Shown here: positions 16,138 to 24,744 of the stretch, piece by piece
Layout: each line of letters starts with the position of its first letter
Position numbering within the stretch: position 1 is the stretch's first letter
Assembly: GCA_002425405.1 (NCBI GenBank)
Contig: DIME01000193.1
Span: 1-49,778, forward strand
Direction of reading: 5' to 3'
Length of the DNA: 49,778 nucleotides
From: Candidatus Accumulibacter vicinus
GTDB lineage: Bacteria; Pseudomonadota; Gammaproteobacteria; Burkholderiales; Rhodocyclaceae
The notes under the pieces: generated by a model
Told to the model about the DNA's origin: nothing
Database searches by the model: none
Seen by the model: only the letters and a program-made list of their open reading frames with translations
Position numbers and translations under genes: made by a program

Positions 16138-17361
16138 TCAACATTCTGCCGGCGCGCCCAGCACGTCGAGCCATTCCCTGATCTGCCGATAGACGCGCGT
16201 GTCGTTCAGCATTTCCAGGTGACCGAGTTTGCCCAGCCTGGCGCACTGGACGTCACCCGTGATTTCATGCGCGATCGCACTACTCAGCGGCACCAGCCCA
16301 TCGCCAAGGAATTCGCCGATCGGATGCTCGACGTCTTCGGTGAGACTGGCACCCAGAAAGCGGAAAGCTATCGTGTGCGGCTTGGACAGAGTCCGTGGAG
16401 CCCCTGGGCCACGGCGCAGATCCTTGATCCCCTGGCTGCGTGTAGCGGCAATGTTCCCGAGTGGGCGGGTGATTTTAGTAAGTTTCAACCCTACGGTTGC
16501 CAACTGCCCAAGTCGCTCAAGCGGTGATCCGAGGTGCGGTGATCCGAGGCAAATCAGCATCCGTGTCGACTGCGGCCATGACATCCCCAGCGCCATCGCC
16601 TGATCACAGGCGCCAAGGGCGATCAGGCCGCCCATGCTGTGACCGATGATCAGCAGTTCGTTGGCCGGTTGCGGCCAGACCGCCAGCAAATTATCGAGCA
16701 GAACCGCCAGTTGCGCGCAATTTTCGGCAATCGGCAGGCCTGAGTTGTAGCGCAGGTAGAGTGGTGTGCAGGCCCATTCAGCTTGAACCTGGCGCCCGAA
16801 ATGACTGGCGTACGTAGCGGCAGCTTCGCCGGGATCACCACATTCCCAACAATGTTCGTCACATCCTAGTCCGTGGACGAAAACGCAAAGGCGCCTGCCC
16901 GCGCCGGGAAAAGCACTGCGCAGCGCATCGGTGTCCAGCGGCACGACCTTTCCGTTCACCCGTATCGCCATGTTGATCGCCAGCCGGTTGTTGCTAGCCG
17001 CCAGGTGATCTCCGAAAGCGCCGTTGAGTGCGCTGTGCAGGCCACTCGCAAAGCGCCCTGGCGATTTATCCGGGGATTGGCGCTGCCTTTCGAGGATTGC
17101 GGCGACGTCGAGCAAAGCCCCGCTGCCGTGGAAAATTGCAGTGTAGACGCCTGCTGAAATGGCTTCATGAGCAGCTTGCACGACTTGAGCCGGCCAAGAA
17201 AGCAGCGGAATTCGCCGCAGGACGTCGAAAGACTGGTCGGCAATGGCCGCATGCATCTCCTTGATGCACAGCGTGGTTTCCTGAACTGCAGCTTTAGCAA
17301 CGTGACTGTAACCGGTTCTTCGCAACGGTGACCCGAAGGCTTTTCTACCATCATGCGACAT
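16138..17361 (-). CDS. Alpha/beta-hydrolase, lipase-like
   Basis: A 407-residue hydrolase with the lipase elbow GHSMGG (nucleophile Ser242), a plausible acid Asp354 in FLGDGLVPLSS, and His381 in KLGHLEML, a complete catalytic triad. An oxyanion-type VFVHGLG stands at about 161-167. The first 150 residues are not recognised and may be a lid or targeting domain; no signal peptide is evident. The ATG at 17361 is chosen over a start further upstream because AAGGACA precedes it, and the longer frame would run into the neighbouring sugar-transferase gene. The natural substrate (lipid, ester or polyhydroxyalkanoate-like) is unknown. It converges on trpE. Confidence 0.8.
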   Translation of the reverse strand: MSHDGRKAFGSPLRRTGYSHVAKAAVQETTLCIKEMHAAIADQSFDVLRRIPLLSWPAQVVQAAHEAISAGVYTAIFHGSGALLDVAAILERQRQSPDKSPGRFASGLHSALNGAFGDHLAASNNRLAINMAIRVNGKVVPLDTDALRSAFPGAGRRLCVFVHGLGCDEHCWECGDPGEAAATYASHFGRQVQAEWACTPLYLRYNSGLPIAENCAQLAVLLDNLLAVWPQPANELLIIGHSMGGLIALGACDQAMALGMSWPQSTRMLICLGSPHLGSPLERLGQLATVGLKLTKITRPLGNIAATRSQGIKDLRRGPGAPRTLSKPHTIAFRFLGASLTEDVEHPIGEFLGDGLVPLSSAIAHEITGDVQCARLGKLGHLEMLNDTRVYRQIREWLDVLGAPAEC

Positions 17362-17435
17362 GGGTTGTCCTTCAACAGTGATGGCAAGTCCCGAATCCGC
17401 AGTCGGCAAATCCGTCTTGCTTGCCCGACCGACCG

Positions 17436-18017
17436 TCAATGCGATACCCCTTCGCCGTGCACAACCTTGGCAAAAGTCAGCCACAGTATCCGGATATCGA
17501 GCCATAACGATTGGCGCTGCAGATACTCGCTATCGAGCTCGACCTTTTGGGCAATGGGCAGTTCATCGCGACCGTTAACCTGTGCCCAACCGGTCAATCC
17601 CGGCAGCAACGCATGCACCCCGCGTTCGCTGCGCAGAGCGATCAAATCATGCTGATTATACAGGGCTGGGCGTGGCCCTACAAAGCTCATGTCGCCCACC
17701 AGAATGCTCCACAACTGCGGCAGTTCGTCGAGGCTGAATCTGCGCAGGAACGAACCCACTGGTGTCAGGCAAGCCTGTGGATCGGTCAACAGATGGGTCG
17801 CCACGGCCGGTGTTCCAACCCGCATGCTGCGGAACTTCGGCATACTGAAAATCCGGTTGCCCCGTCCGACGCGATCGGACCAATAGAGCACGGGTCCGGG
17901 CGACGATAACTTGACCAACAGAGCGACCAGACTGGCAGGGAGCAACAGCAACACCGCCGCCAGACAGGCCAGCAACAAGTCAAAAAGACGCTTGATTGGA
18001 AAACGTTTCATGGGCAT
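17436..18017 (-). CDS. Bacterial sugar transferase (PglC/WcaJ C-terminal type)
   Basis: A 193-residue phosphoglycosyl transferase that should move a sugar phosphate onto undecaprenyl phosphate to start a glycan. It has one N-terminal hydrophobic helix (about 8-35, re-entrant in the family) and the core blocks PVLYWSDRVGRGNRIF, PKFRSMR, the catalytic Asp-Glu pair in SLDELPQLWSIL, GDMSFVGPRPAL and LPGLTGWAQVNGRD. Length fits the small monotopic PglC class without the extra membrane domain. The ATG at 18017 has AGGG 5 bases upstream. No other polysaccharide genes lie in the window, so its pathway is unknown; it stands between rpoD and a lipase-like gene. Confidence 0.9.
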   Translation of the reverse strand: MPMKRFPIKRLFDLLLACLAAVLLLLPASLVALLVKLSSPGPVLYWSDRVGRGNRIFSMPKFRSMRVGTPAVATHLLTDPQACLTPVGSFLRRFSLDELPQLWSILVGDMSFVGPRPALYNQHDLIALRSERGVHALLPGLTGWAQVNGRDELPIAQKVELDSEYLQRQSLWLDIRILWLTFAKVVHGEGVSH

Positions 18018-18161
18018 TTTCGCCCTGCTGACAACGGCGTAGCGACGGCAACGGTGCTTGCCTGCGCGCAGGAAGCCGCAATGACGCCCATCGACACGTC
18101 GAATAACGTCTATCTACCGTGGAATGGCATACGCGTATACGCAAAGCGTCTTCGCCTTCCG

Positions 18162-20114
18162 CTAGCCATTGCCGTTATCCAGAAAGCTGCGCAACTTGTC
18201 CGAGCGTGATGGGTGGCGAAGCTTCCGAAGGGCCTTGGCTTCGATCTGACGAATACGCTCACGAGTCACGTCAAACTGTTTACCGACTTCCTCAAGGGTG
18301 TGGTCGGTATTCATTTCGATACCAAAGCGCATGCGCAACACCTTCGCTTCGCGCGGAGTCAGGGTATCCAGCACATCCTTGGTGATGAAGCGCAGGCTCG
18401 AGTAAAGGGCAGCCTCGGTCGGTGCAAGCGTCGCATGATCTTCGATGAAATCACCAAGATGTGAGTCGTCGTCATCGCCGATCGGCGTTTCCATCGAGAT
18501 CGGCTCCTTGCTGATCTTCAGGATTTTGCGGATCTTTTCTTCCGGCATCTCCATCTTCTTGGCCAGCGTTGCCGGATCGGCTTCAAGGCCGGTTTCCTGC
18601 AGAATCTGTCGGGAAATGCGATTCATCTTGTTGATCGTCTCGATCATGTGCACCGGAATGCGGATGGTCCGTGCCTGATCGGCGATCGAGCGAGTGATCG
18701 CCTGGCGGATCCACCAGGTAGCATAGGTCGAAAACTTGTAGCCACGTCGATATTCGAATTTGTCGACAGCCTTCATCAGACCAATGTTGCCTTCCTGGAT
18801 GAGATCAAGAAATTGCAGGCCGCGATTGGTATACTTCTTGGCAATCGAGATCACCAGTCGCAGATTGGCTTCGGTCATTTCCCGCTTGGCACGGCGCGCC
18901 TTGGCTTCACCGGTAGACATCTGCTTGTTGATGTCCTTCAACTCGCGCAACGGAATGCCAATACGGTCCTGCAGAGAAAGCAATTTCCTCTGCTCTTCCT
19001 TGATGTTCGGCGCGTTGCGCGAGAGGATCGCACCATAGGTCTTGCCGGCCGCAGCGATCTCGGCGTCCACCCAGTCAATGTTCAGTTCATTGCCAGGGAA
19101 GACCTTGATGAAATGCGCCCGGGGCATGCGCACCGTATCGACACAGATTCGCTGGATCTTACGCTCGCAGGCTCGCGCCTCATCGACCATCGCACGCACC
19201 GAGTCGCACAGGCGCTCAATGGTCTTCGAAGTGAAGCGAATACCCATCATCTCTTCCGAGATCTGCTGCTGGAGCTTGAGGTAGGTTTTGTCCTGGGAGC
19301 CTTTTCTGGGCAAGACCCCATGCGCTTGTGCGTAGTGCGATCTGATCAGCTCAAGGCGTGCAAGCCCTTCGGTCTTGAGTTTGAGCAGCGAGGCGGCAGC
19401 CGCCGCACCCTCAACCGCCTCGCCGCCTTCCTCCTCGTCTTCCTCATCGTCCTCAGCCACTTCCTCGACCAACTCTGCCAGGGAGTTATCAACTTCAGGG
19501 TCGATCAGCCCATCGATCAATTCATCGATGCGCATTTCATCGCGCGCGATCTTGTCGGCGCAACTGAGGATCTCGGCAATCGTTGTCGGACAGGCGGAGA
19601 TCGCCTGGATCATGTGCTTGAGGCCATCTTCGATACGCTTGGCGATCTCGATTTCGCCTTCACGGGTCAGCAACTCGACCGAACCCATTTCGCGCATGTA
19701 CATGCGCACCGGGTCGGTCGTCCGGCCGAACTCGGAGTCCACGGTCGACAACGCCTGTTCTGCCTGCTCTTCGACATCGGCATCGTCTGCACCGGCCGCC
19801 GGAGCGGCATCCGACATCAGCAGCGTTTCGGCATCCGGTGCTTCATCGTAAACCTGGATGCCCATGTCGTTAAAAGTGCTGATGATGCTTTCTATCTGCT
19901 CCGCATCAACCACATCGTCAGGCAGGTGATCATTGATTTCGGCGTAAGTCAGAAAGCCTCGCTCCTTGCCGAGTTTGATCAGCGTCTTGAGACGCATCTT
20001 GCGCGTCTCGTCGTCAACCGGTACCGGTTGGCTCCCGACCTGCGCCAAAAGGTCTGCCGCTGCCTTGGCTTTTGCCGCCTTCGTAGTCACTGCCTTTTCC
20101 CTTACCATGCCCAT
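18162..20114 (-). CDS. rpoD: RNA polymerase primary sigma factor RpoD (sigma-70)
   Basis: A 650-residue housekeeping sigma factor. Region 1.1 is at the N-terminus (KTLIKLGKERGFLTYAEIND), followed by region 1.2 (DPVRMYMREMG) and a long acidic non-conserved insert (EDDEEDEEEGG). Region 2 is complete (LRLVISIAKKYTNRGLQF, DLIQEGNIGLMKAVDKFEY, KFSTYATWWIRQAI). Region 4.2 ends the protein (VTRERIRQIEAKALRKLRH). It lies 46 bp after dnaG in the rpsU-dnaG-rpoD macromolecular synthesis operon. Two adjacent starts (20114 or 20108) are possible and differ by two residues. Confidence 0.98.
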   Translation of the reverse strand: MGMVREKAVTTKAAKAKAAADLLAQVGSQPVPVDDETRKMRLKTLIKLGKERGFLTYAEINDHLPDDVVDAEQIESIISTFNDMGIQVYDEAPDAETLLMSDAAPAAGADDADVEEQAEQALSTVDSEFGRTTDPVRMYMREMGSVELLTREGEIEIAKRIEDGLKHMIQAISACPTTIAEILSCADKIARDEMRIDELIDGLIDPEVDNSLAELVEEVAEDDEEDEEEGGEAVEGAAAAASLLKLKTEGLARLELIRSHYAQAHGVLPRKGSQDKTYLKLQQQISEEMMGIRFTSKTIERLCDSVRAMVDEARACERKIQRICVDTVRMPRAHFIKVFPGNELNIDWVDAEIAAAGKTYGAILSRNAPNIKEEQRKLLSLQDRIGIPLRELKDINKQMSTGEAKARRAKREMTEANLRLVISIAKKYTNRGLQFLDLIQEGNIGLMKAVDKFEYRRGYKFSTYATWWIRQAITRSIADQARTIRIPVHMIETINKMNRISRQILQETGLEADPATLAKKMEMPEEKIRKILKISKEPISMETPIGDDDDSHLGDFIEDHATLAPTEAALYSSLRFITKDVLDTLTPREAKVLRMRFGIEMNTDHTLEEVGKQFDVTRERIRQIEAKALRKLRHPSRSDKLRSFLDNGNG

Positions 20115-20160
20115 TTCCCGAATAGCGTTAAACTGGAAAAATTTTTGATTGTATCATCCC

Positions 20161-21906
20161 TCATGCTTCGGCACCGCCCCGCCCGCTTGCCGTCAGCGCC
20201 GCCAGGTATTGACGCTTTTCTTCGCCCGAAAGTCCGCTCACACCAAGCTTCCGGGCCTTCTCCTGCAACCGCTGGAAGACTCGTTTTTTCGCGCCTTCGA
20301 GCAGCTGCTGGACCGCACCCGTAAATTCAGCGTCAATCTGGTCTTCGGCAAAAGACTCTTGCATTAGTTCAGCCGCGGCTGCACACAGAACATCCTCGTA
20401 TTTGCTGCCTCTGAGTCTTTCGATCAGGGTCGGGTAGGCCAGCCGCTGGGTGCCGGCAGCCGCAATCGTTTCACATAACAGACGCACTGCCATGGCTTCA
20501 GTCGAGTTGTCGGGAAGCAGGTCGAGTGGCAGGCATGAGGCCAGTTGCGGTTTCTGGAGCAATAGCCGCAGCAATGGCCGAAACAGCGAAGGTGCTTGGC
20601 GCGGCGCGCGTGCCGGCGCTGGCTGCGTCAGCGATCGCAGCTCGCACAGCCGTTCAATCTCGGCTTGCGAAAAGCCGCTGGCCTGTGCCAGACGCTTGAC
20701 CAGTTGCAGCCGCAGTAACGAGGACTGCAGACGGCCGAGCAGTGGTTTGGCATCGGCGACCAGCCTTGCATTGCCTTCGGCAGTGCCCAGCTCGCAGCGC
20801 GCCGACAATTCGCTGAGCAGGAAATCGGAGAGCGGTGTTGCCTGCAGGATCATCCGCTGAAAAGCCTCGCCGCCGTGTTTGCGAACAAAACTGTCGGGGT
20901 CCTCGCCATCAGGGAGAAAGACAAAGGCAATGCTTTTCTGTTCAGTCAAAGCCTCCAGACTGTTCTCCAGGGCTCGCCATGCGGCCTTGCGTCCGGCAGC
21001 ATCGCCATCAAAGCAAAAAACGATGCGCTCAGCCTGGCGCAGCAGCTTCTGTACCTGCATGCCCGTGGTGGCTGTACCGAGCGTGGCAACCGCATTGCCC
21101 GTGCCATGCTGCGCAAGCGCCACGACATCCAGATAACCCTCGACGACAATCACCGTATCGTGCTTGCGAATCGCCGCGCGTGCTTGCGGCAGTCCGAATA
21201 CCTCGCGACCTTTCTCGAACAGGGGCGTCTCGGGGGAGTTCAGATATTTCGGCTCCTCCTGCCCAAGCACGCGACCACCAAAAGCAATCACCTCGCCCTT
21301 CTGGTTAACAATCGGAAACATCACTCGCTCGCGAAAACGGTCGTAGAGACGCCCTCGTTCGTTGCTGACCACCAGACCCGCCAGTTGCAAGTCAGGGTTG
21401 CTGTAATCGTCGAAAGCGGCGGCGAGGTTCTGCCATCCGTCTGGCGCGTAACCAAGACCAAACCGGCGAGCGATTTCACCGCTGACCCCCCGTTTCTTGA
21501 GGTAGCTGATCGCCGTTTCGGATCGTTTGAGCTGCTCGTAGTAATATTTCGCGGCCCTCGCCATCCTTTCGGCAAGCGCCTGCGATTTCGGGGCCTGCGC
21601 TGGAGCGTGACCCTGTTCATCGGGAAGCGGCATGCCGGCTCGTACAGCGAGTTCCTTGATGGCATCAACAAAGCCAAGGCCAGCATGCTCCATAAGAAAG
21701 CTGATCGCGTTGCCATGCGCGCCGCAACCGAAGCAGTGGTAGAACTGCTTGCTCGGACTGACCGTAAAAGAAGGCGACTTCTCACTGTGGAACGGGCAAC
21801 ACGCAGCAAAGTTGGCACCCGTTTTCTTCAGCGGCAAGTAGCCGTCGATCAGGTCAACCAGGTCGATGCGATACAGCAACTCCTGAATGAAAGTGTCCGG
21901 GATCAA
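20161..21906 (-). CDS. dnaG: DNA primase DnaG
   Basis: A 581-residue primase that makes RNA primers at the replication fork. The N-terminal CHC2 zinc finger (about Cys37, His40, Cys58, Cys61; CCPFHSEKSPSF and YHCFGCGAHG) is followed by the TOPRIM core (VVEGYLDVVAL, FCFDGDAAGRKAA) and a C-terminal DnaB-binding region. I place the start at TTG 21906, giving Met-IPDTFIQELL, which aligns with the usual IPxxFI primase N-terminus. AAGGGAG lies just upstream. An ATG at 21945 would put the start inside the intercistronic hairpin and add 13 unrelated residues. Second gene of rpsU-dnaG-rpoD. Confidence 0.96.
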   Translation of the reverse strand: MIPDTFIQELLYRIDLVDLIDGYLPLKKTGANFAACCPFHSEKSPSFTVSPSKQFYHCFGCGAHGNAISFLMEHAGLGFVDAIKELAVRAGMPLPDEQGHAPAQAPKSQALAERMARAAKYYYEQLKRSETAISYLKKRGVSGEIARRFGLGYAPDGWQNLAAAFDDYSNPDLQLAGLVVSNERGRLYDRFRERVMFPIVNQKGEVIAFGGRVLGQEEPKYLNSPETPLFEKGREVFGLPQARAAIRKHDTVIVVEGYLDVVALAQHGTGNAVATLGTATTGMQVQKLLRQAERIVFCFDGDAAGRKAAWRALENSLEALTEQKSIAFVFLPDGEDPDSFVRKHGGEAFQRMILQATPLSDFLLSELSARCELGTAEGNARLVADAKPLLGRLQSSLLRLQLVKRLAQASGFSQAEIERLCELRSLTQPAPARAPRQAPSLFRPLLRLLLQKPQLASCLPLDLLPDNSTEAMAVRLLCETIAAAGTQRLAYPTLIERLRGSKYEDVLCAAAAELMQESFAEDQIDAEFTGAVQQLLEGAKKRVFQRLQEKARKLGVSGLSGEEKRQYLAALTASGRGGAEA

Positions 21907-21943
21907 CTTGGCTCCCTTGAACAGCCGCAGTTCCAGAAGCGAC

Positions 21944-21975
21944 AATAGCCGCCCGTCTGCAGACGGGCGGCTATT
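21944..21975 (-). terminator. Intercistronic hairpin between rpsU and dnaG
   Basis: A perfect 32-base palindrome (16 bases each arm, centred between 21959 and 21960 on CTGCAG; arm core AGCCGCCCGTCTG). On the minus strand it follows the rpsU stop by 20 bases and ends in TATTGTCG, with only a weak T tract. E. coli has a partial terminator at the same place in this operon, lowering dnaG expression relative to S21. Terminator or RNA-processing site by analogy. Confidence 0.75.
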
Positions 21976-21995
21976 CGGGCAACGCCAATCCGGCG

Positions 21996-22208
21996 TCAGT
22001 ACATCTTGGGCGGCAAGGTCTGACTGCGCATCCGCTTGTGATGACGTTTAACCGCAGCGGCCAGCTTGCGCTTACGTTCGGCAGTGGGCTTCTCGTAGAA
22101 CTCGCGAGCCCTCAACTCGGTCAGCAAACCGGTTTTCTCGACGGTTCTTTTGAAGCGGCGAATGGCCACTTCGAACGGCTCATTTTCCTTGACGCGAATA
22201 GCAGGCAT
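21996..22208 (-). CDS. rpsU: 30S ribosomal protein S21
   Basis: A 70-residue, very basic protein matching S21 throughout (MPAIRVKENEPFEVAIRRFK, then EKTGLLTELRAREFYEKPT and a Lys/Arg-rich tail KRHHKRMRSQ). S21 binds the 30S subunit near the 16S rRNA 3' end. First gene of the macromolecular synthesis operon, preceded by a strong promoter at 22255-22284 and a GGGAAG ribosome binding site. Confidence 0.98.
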   Translation of the reverse strand: MPAIRVKENEPFEVAIRRFKRTVEKTGLLTELRAREFYEKPTAERKRKLAAAVKRHHKRMRSQTLPPKMY

Positions 22209-22254
22209 CGATTCTTCCCAGGTTCAAGAACACCACGATAAAGTTTAGCCGGTC

Positions 22255-22284
22255 ATTATAAACGTAGTTACCAAGGAATTCCAA
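22255..22284 (-). promoter_or_regulatory. Promoter of the rpsU-dnaG-rpoD operon
   Basis: On the minus strand TTGGAA (22284-22279) and TATAAT (22260-22255) are separated by 18 bases, 46 bases before the rpsU start. The -35 lies in a small CCTTGGAATTCCTTGG near-palindrome that may be an operator. Direct sequence match; activity inferred. Confidence 0.65.
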
Positions 22285-22363
22285 GGATTTTTTGAAGAAA
22301 AGACAATGCCCATGCCCTGCTTCAGGTGAACTGCCTAAGCGCACGATTTGCAGCCTGACCAGT

Positions 22364-23731
22364 TCACGAAGAGACGGCTTCCCGCACAGCGGCCGCCAGC
22401 TTCTCAGCCGCTCGGCAGACCGTCGCCGAGTCCTGGCCCTCGACCATCACGCGCAGCAGCGGTTCAGTCCCCGAAGCACGCAGCAGTACCCGCCCACAGC
22501 CATCGAGTTCACTCTCCACCTCGCGCTGCGTTGATCCGATCAGCGGGTGGTCTTTCCAGGGAAAGCCCTTGCTCAACGCCACATTGATCAGTTTTTGTGG
22601 ATAGAGTTTCAGATTCCCGAGGAGTCGTTGCAGATCACCGCCCTCTTCGCGCAGTACAGAAAGCACCTGCAGGGCGGAAACGATGCCATCGCCAGTGGTG
22701 TGCCGATCGAGGCAGAGAATGTGCCCCGAATTCTCCCCCCCATAAAGCCAGCCCTTCTGCCGCAGCATGTCCATCACGTATCGGTCGCCGACATTGGCAC
22801 GGACAAAAGGCACCTTGAACTCGGCCAGTGCATGCTCAAGGGCAAGATTGCTCATCAGGGTACCCACGACACCCGCGACATTGCCCTGACGCAACCGGCC
22901 CCGCACCACTGCAAACAGGAGTTGATCGCCATCGTAGATATTGCCGACTGCATCAACCATCATCACCCGGTCTGCGTCTCCGTCAAGGGCAATCCCGAGG
23001 TCGGCGCCTTGCGCCACGACAGCGTCACGCAAGGCAGCAGGTGCCGTCGCGCCGACCTCCTGGTTGATGTTAAGGCCATTCGGTTCGCTGCCGATGCTGG
23101 TCACCTCGGCGCCCAACTCGTGGAAGACATGCGGTGCGATGTGATACGCCGCACCGTTTGCGCAATCGACCACGATTTTCAACCCCCGCAGGTCCATCTC
23201 AAACGGAAAAGTGCTCTTGCAGAACTCGATATAGCGGCCGTCCGCATCGTCGATTCTCCGTGCCCGGCCAAGACCGGCCGAAGGCACACAAGTCAGCGGT
23301 TCGTCGAGCGCTGCTTCAATCTCCAACTCCATGTCATCGGGCAACTTGGTGCCCCTCGCCGAGAAGAATTTTATTCCATTATCGTAATATGGGTTGTGGG
23401 AAGCGGAAATGACGATGCCCGCCTGCAGGCGCAGGGCGCGCGTGAGGTAAGCGATCGCAGGCGTGGGCATTGGCCCAACCAGGCAGACATCGACACCGGC
23501 TGCAGAAAACCCGGCTTCCAGCGCAGCTTCCAGCATGTAGCCGGAAATGCGCGTATCCTTTCCGATCAGAACCGCCGGGCGCTCTCCCGCCTTGACATGG
23601 CTGCGCGCCGTGTCGTGAGCGGCGAGCACCCGTCCTGTGGCATGCCCGAGACGCATGACGAAATCCGGCGTGATCGGAATTTCCCCGACACGACCGCGTA
23701 CGCCGTCAGTCCCAAAATACTTTCTTGTCAC
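22364..23731 (-). CDS. glmM: Phosphoglucosamine mutase
   Basis: A 455-residue enzyme converting glucosamine 6-phosphate to glucosamine 1-phosphate for peptidoglycan and LPS precursors. Seen: N-terminal KYFGTDGVRGRVGE, the phosphoserine loop GIVISASHNPYYDNGIKFF, the metal-binding loop LDGDADRVMMVD, GGENSGHI, and the phosphate-binding RASGTEPLLRVMVE. I choose GTG at 23731 because GGGAGAG lies about 7 bases upstream and the protein then begins MTRKYFGTDG as in the family. Last gene of the carA...folP-glmM run. Confidence 0.97.
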   Translation of the reverse strand: MTRKYFGTDGVRGRVGEIPITPDFVMRLGHATGRVLAAHDTARSHVKAGERPAVLIGKDTRISGYMLEAALEAGFSAAGVDVCLVGPMPTPAIAYLTRALRLQAGIVISASHNPYYDNGIKFFSARGTKLPDDMELEIEAALDEPLTCVPSAGLGRARRIDDADGRYIEFCKSTFPFEMDLRGLKIVVDCANGAAYHIAPHVFHELGAEVTSIGSEPNGLNINQEVGATAPAALRDAVVAQGADLGIALDGDADRVMMVDAVGNIYDGDQLLFAVVRGRLRQGNVAGVVGTLMSNLALEHALAEFKVPFVRANVGDRYVMDMLRQKGWLYGGENSGHILCLDRHTTGDGIVSALQVLSVLREEGGDLQRLLGNLKLYPQKLINVALSKGFPWKDHPLIGSTQREVESELDGCGRVLLRASGTEPLLRVMVEGQDSATVCRAAEKLAAAVREAVSS

Positions 23732-23839
23732 GATTTTCTCTCCCTCTGAGCACGGATGAGTCGACGTCTGTTGAATCATCGCTATTCTACGCAAACCCTG
23801 GAGAAGCGACTGTCAAGTAAGGCACAACCGCTGCACGGA

Positions 23840-24664
23840 TTATTGATTTTCCACCGCGAGCCAGATGGCCAGGGCATCGCGTGTCTGCGCGACGTCGTGA
23901 ACGCGCAACAGGCGTGCACCGCGTTGCGCGGCCAGCAAAGCGGCGGCGACGCTGGCTGCCAGGCGGTTTTCGACCGTCCGCGCAGTGATGGCGCCGAGCA
24001 TCGATTTGCGTGATATGCCCGCTAGCACAGGCAGTCCGGTCAGCGTCAACTCGGCGAAGCGACGCAGCATTTCGAGGTTGTGGTCCAGTGTCTTGCCAAA
24101 ACCAAAGCCTGGATCAAGGACCAGACGATCACTCGCTATCCCGGCTGTTCTGGCCAGAGTTACACGGCTCTGGAGAAAATCCCGGACCTCGGTGACGACG
24201 TCGGTGTAGACGGGATTCTCCTGCATCGTCAAGGGCTCGCCACGCATGTGCATCAGGCAGATCGCGCAGTCGCTATCGACCACCGCAGAAAGTGCGCCGG
24301 GCATGCGCAGCGCGTAGATGTCATTGATCATCGAAGCGCCGTGCAGCAGCGCCGCGCGCATCACTTCAGGCTTGTAGGTATCGACCGAAATCGGCACCCC
24401 ACAGCCAGCCAGGGCATCCAGCACCGGCAGCAGGCGACCCAGTTCATCTTCAACACTGGTCGGCACTGCGCCTGGACGCGACGATTCTGCTCCGATATCG
24501 AGCATCTCCGCCCCTTCCCCGATCTGTCGGTGCGCGTGCTCGATTGCCTTGGCAGTGTCGCTCGCCAAACCGTCACCGGAGAACGAATCCGCTGTCAGAT
24601 TGACGACCCCCATCACCAGGGGGCGGGCAAGTGAGAGTCTATGATCCCCGCAGCGAAGCAGCAT
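23840..24664 (-). CDS. folP: Dihydropteroate synthase
   Basis: A 274-residue TIM-barrel enzyme of folate synthesis joining p-aminobenzoate to the pterin pyrophosphate; the sulfonamide target. Seen: MGVVNLTADSFSGDG, MLDIGAESSRPGA, ISVDTYKPEVMRAAL, MINDIYALR, ICLMHMRGEP, LDPGFGFGKTLDHN and VLAGISRKSMLG, with the pterin-binding Asp, Asn and Lys residues in place. It lies about 80 bp after ftsH and 108 bp before glmM, the conserved ftsH-folP-glmM order. Confidence 0.97.
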   Translation of the reverse strand: MLLRCGDHRLSLARPLVMGVVNLTADSFSGDGLASDTAKAIEHAHRQIGEGAEMLDIGAESSRPGAVPTSVEDELGRLLPVLDALAGCGVPISVDTYKPEVMRAALLHGASMINDIYALRMPGALSAVVDSDCAICLMHMRGEPLTMQENPVYTDVVTEVRDFLQSRVTLARTAGIASDRLVLDPGFGFGKTLDHNLEMLRRFAELTLTGLPVLAGISRKSMLGAITARTVENRLAASVAAALLAAQRGARLLRVHDVAQTRDALAIWLAVENQ

Positions 24665-24744
24665 CAGAAAAGTGGAACCCGTGTCAGATCGACCCCCTTA
24701 CCACGAACCGGCGCAAGCCCGCCATGGCTTGCTCGCTAGGCGAC

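Noticed and set aside
18648..20324. Plus-strand open frame of 558 codons
   Set aside because: Antisense to rpoD and the 3' end of dnaG, both certain.
21907..21945. ATG start for dnaG at 21945
   Set aside because: It falls inside the intercistronic palindrome, has no ribosome binding site and adds residues not found in primases; TTG at 21906 with AAGGGAG fits better.
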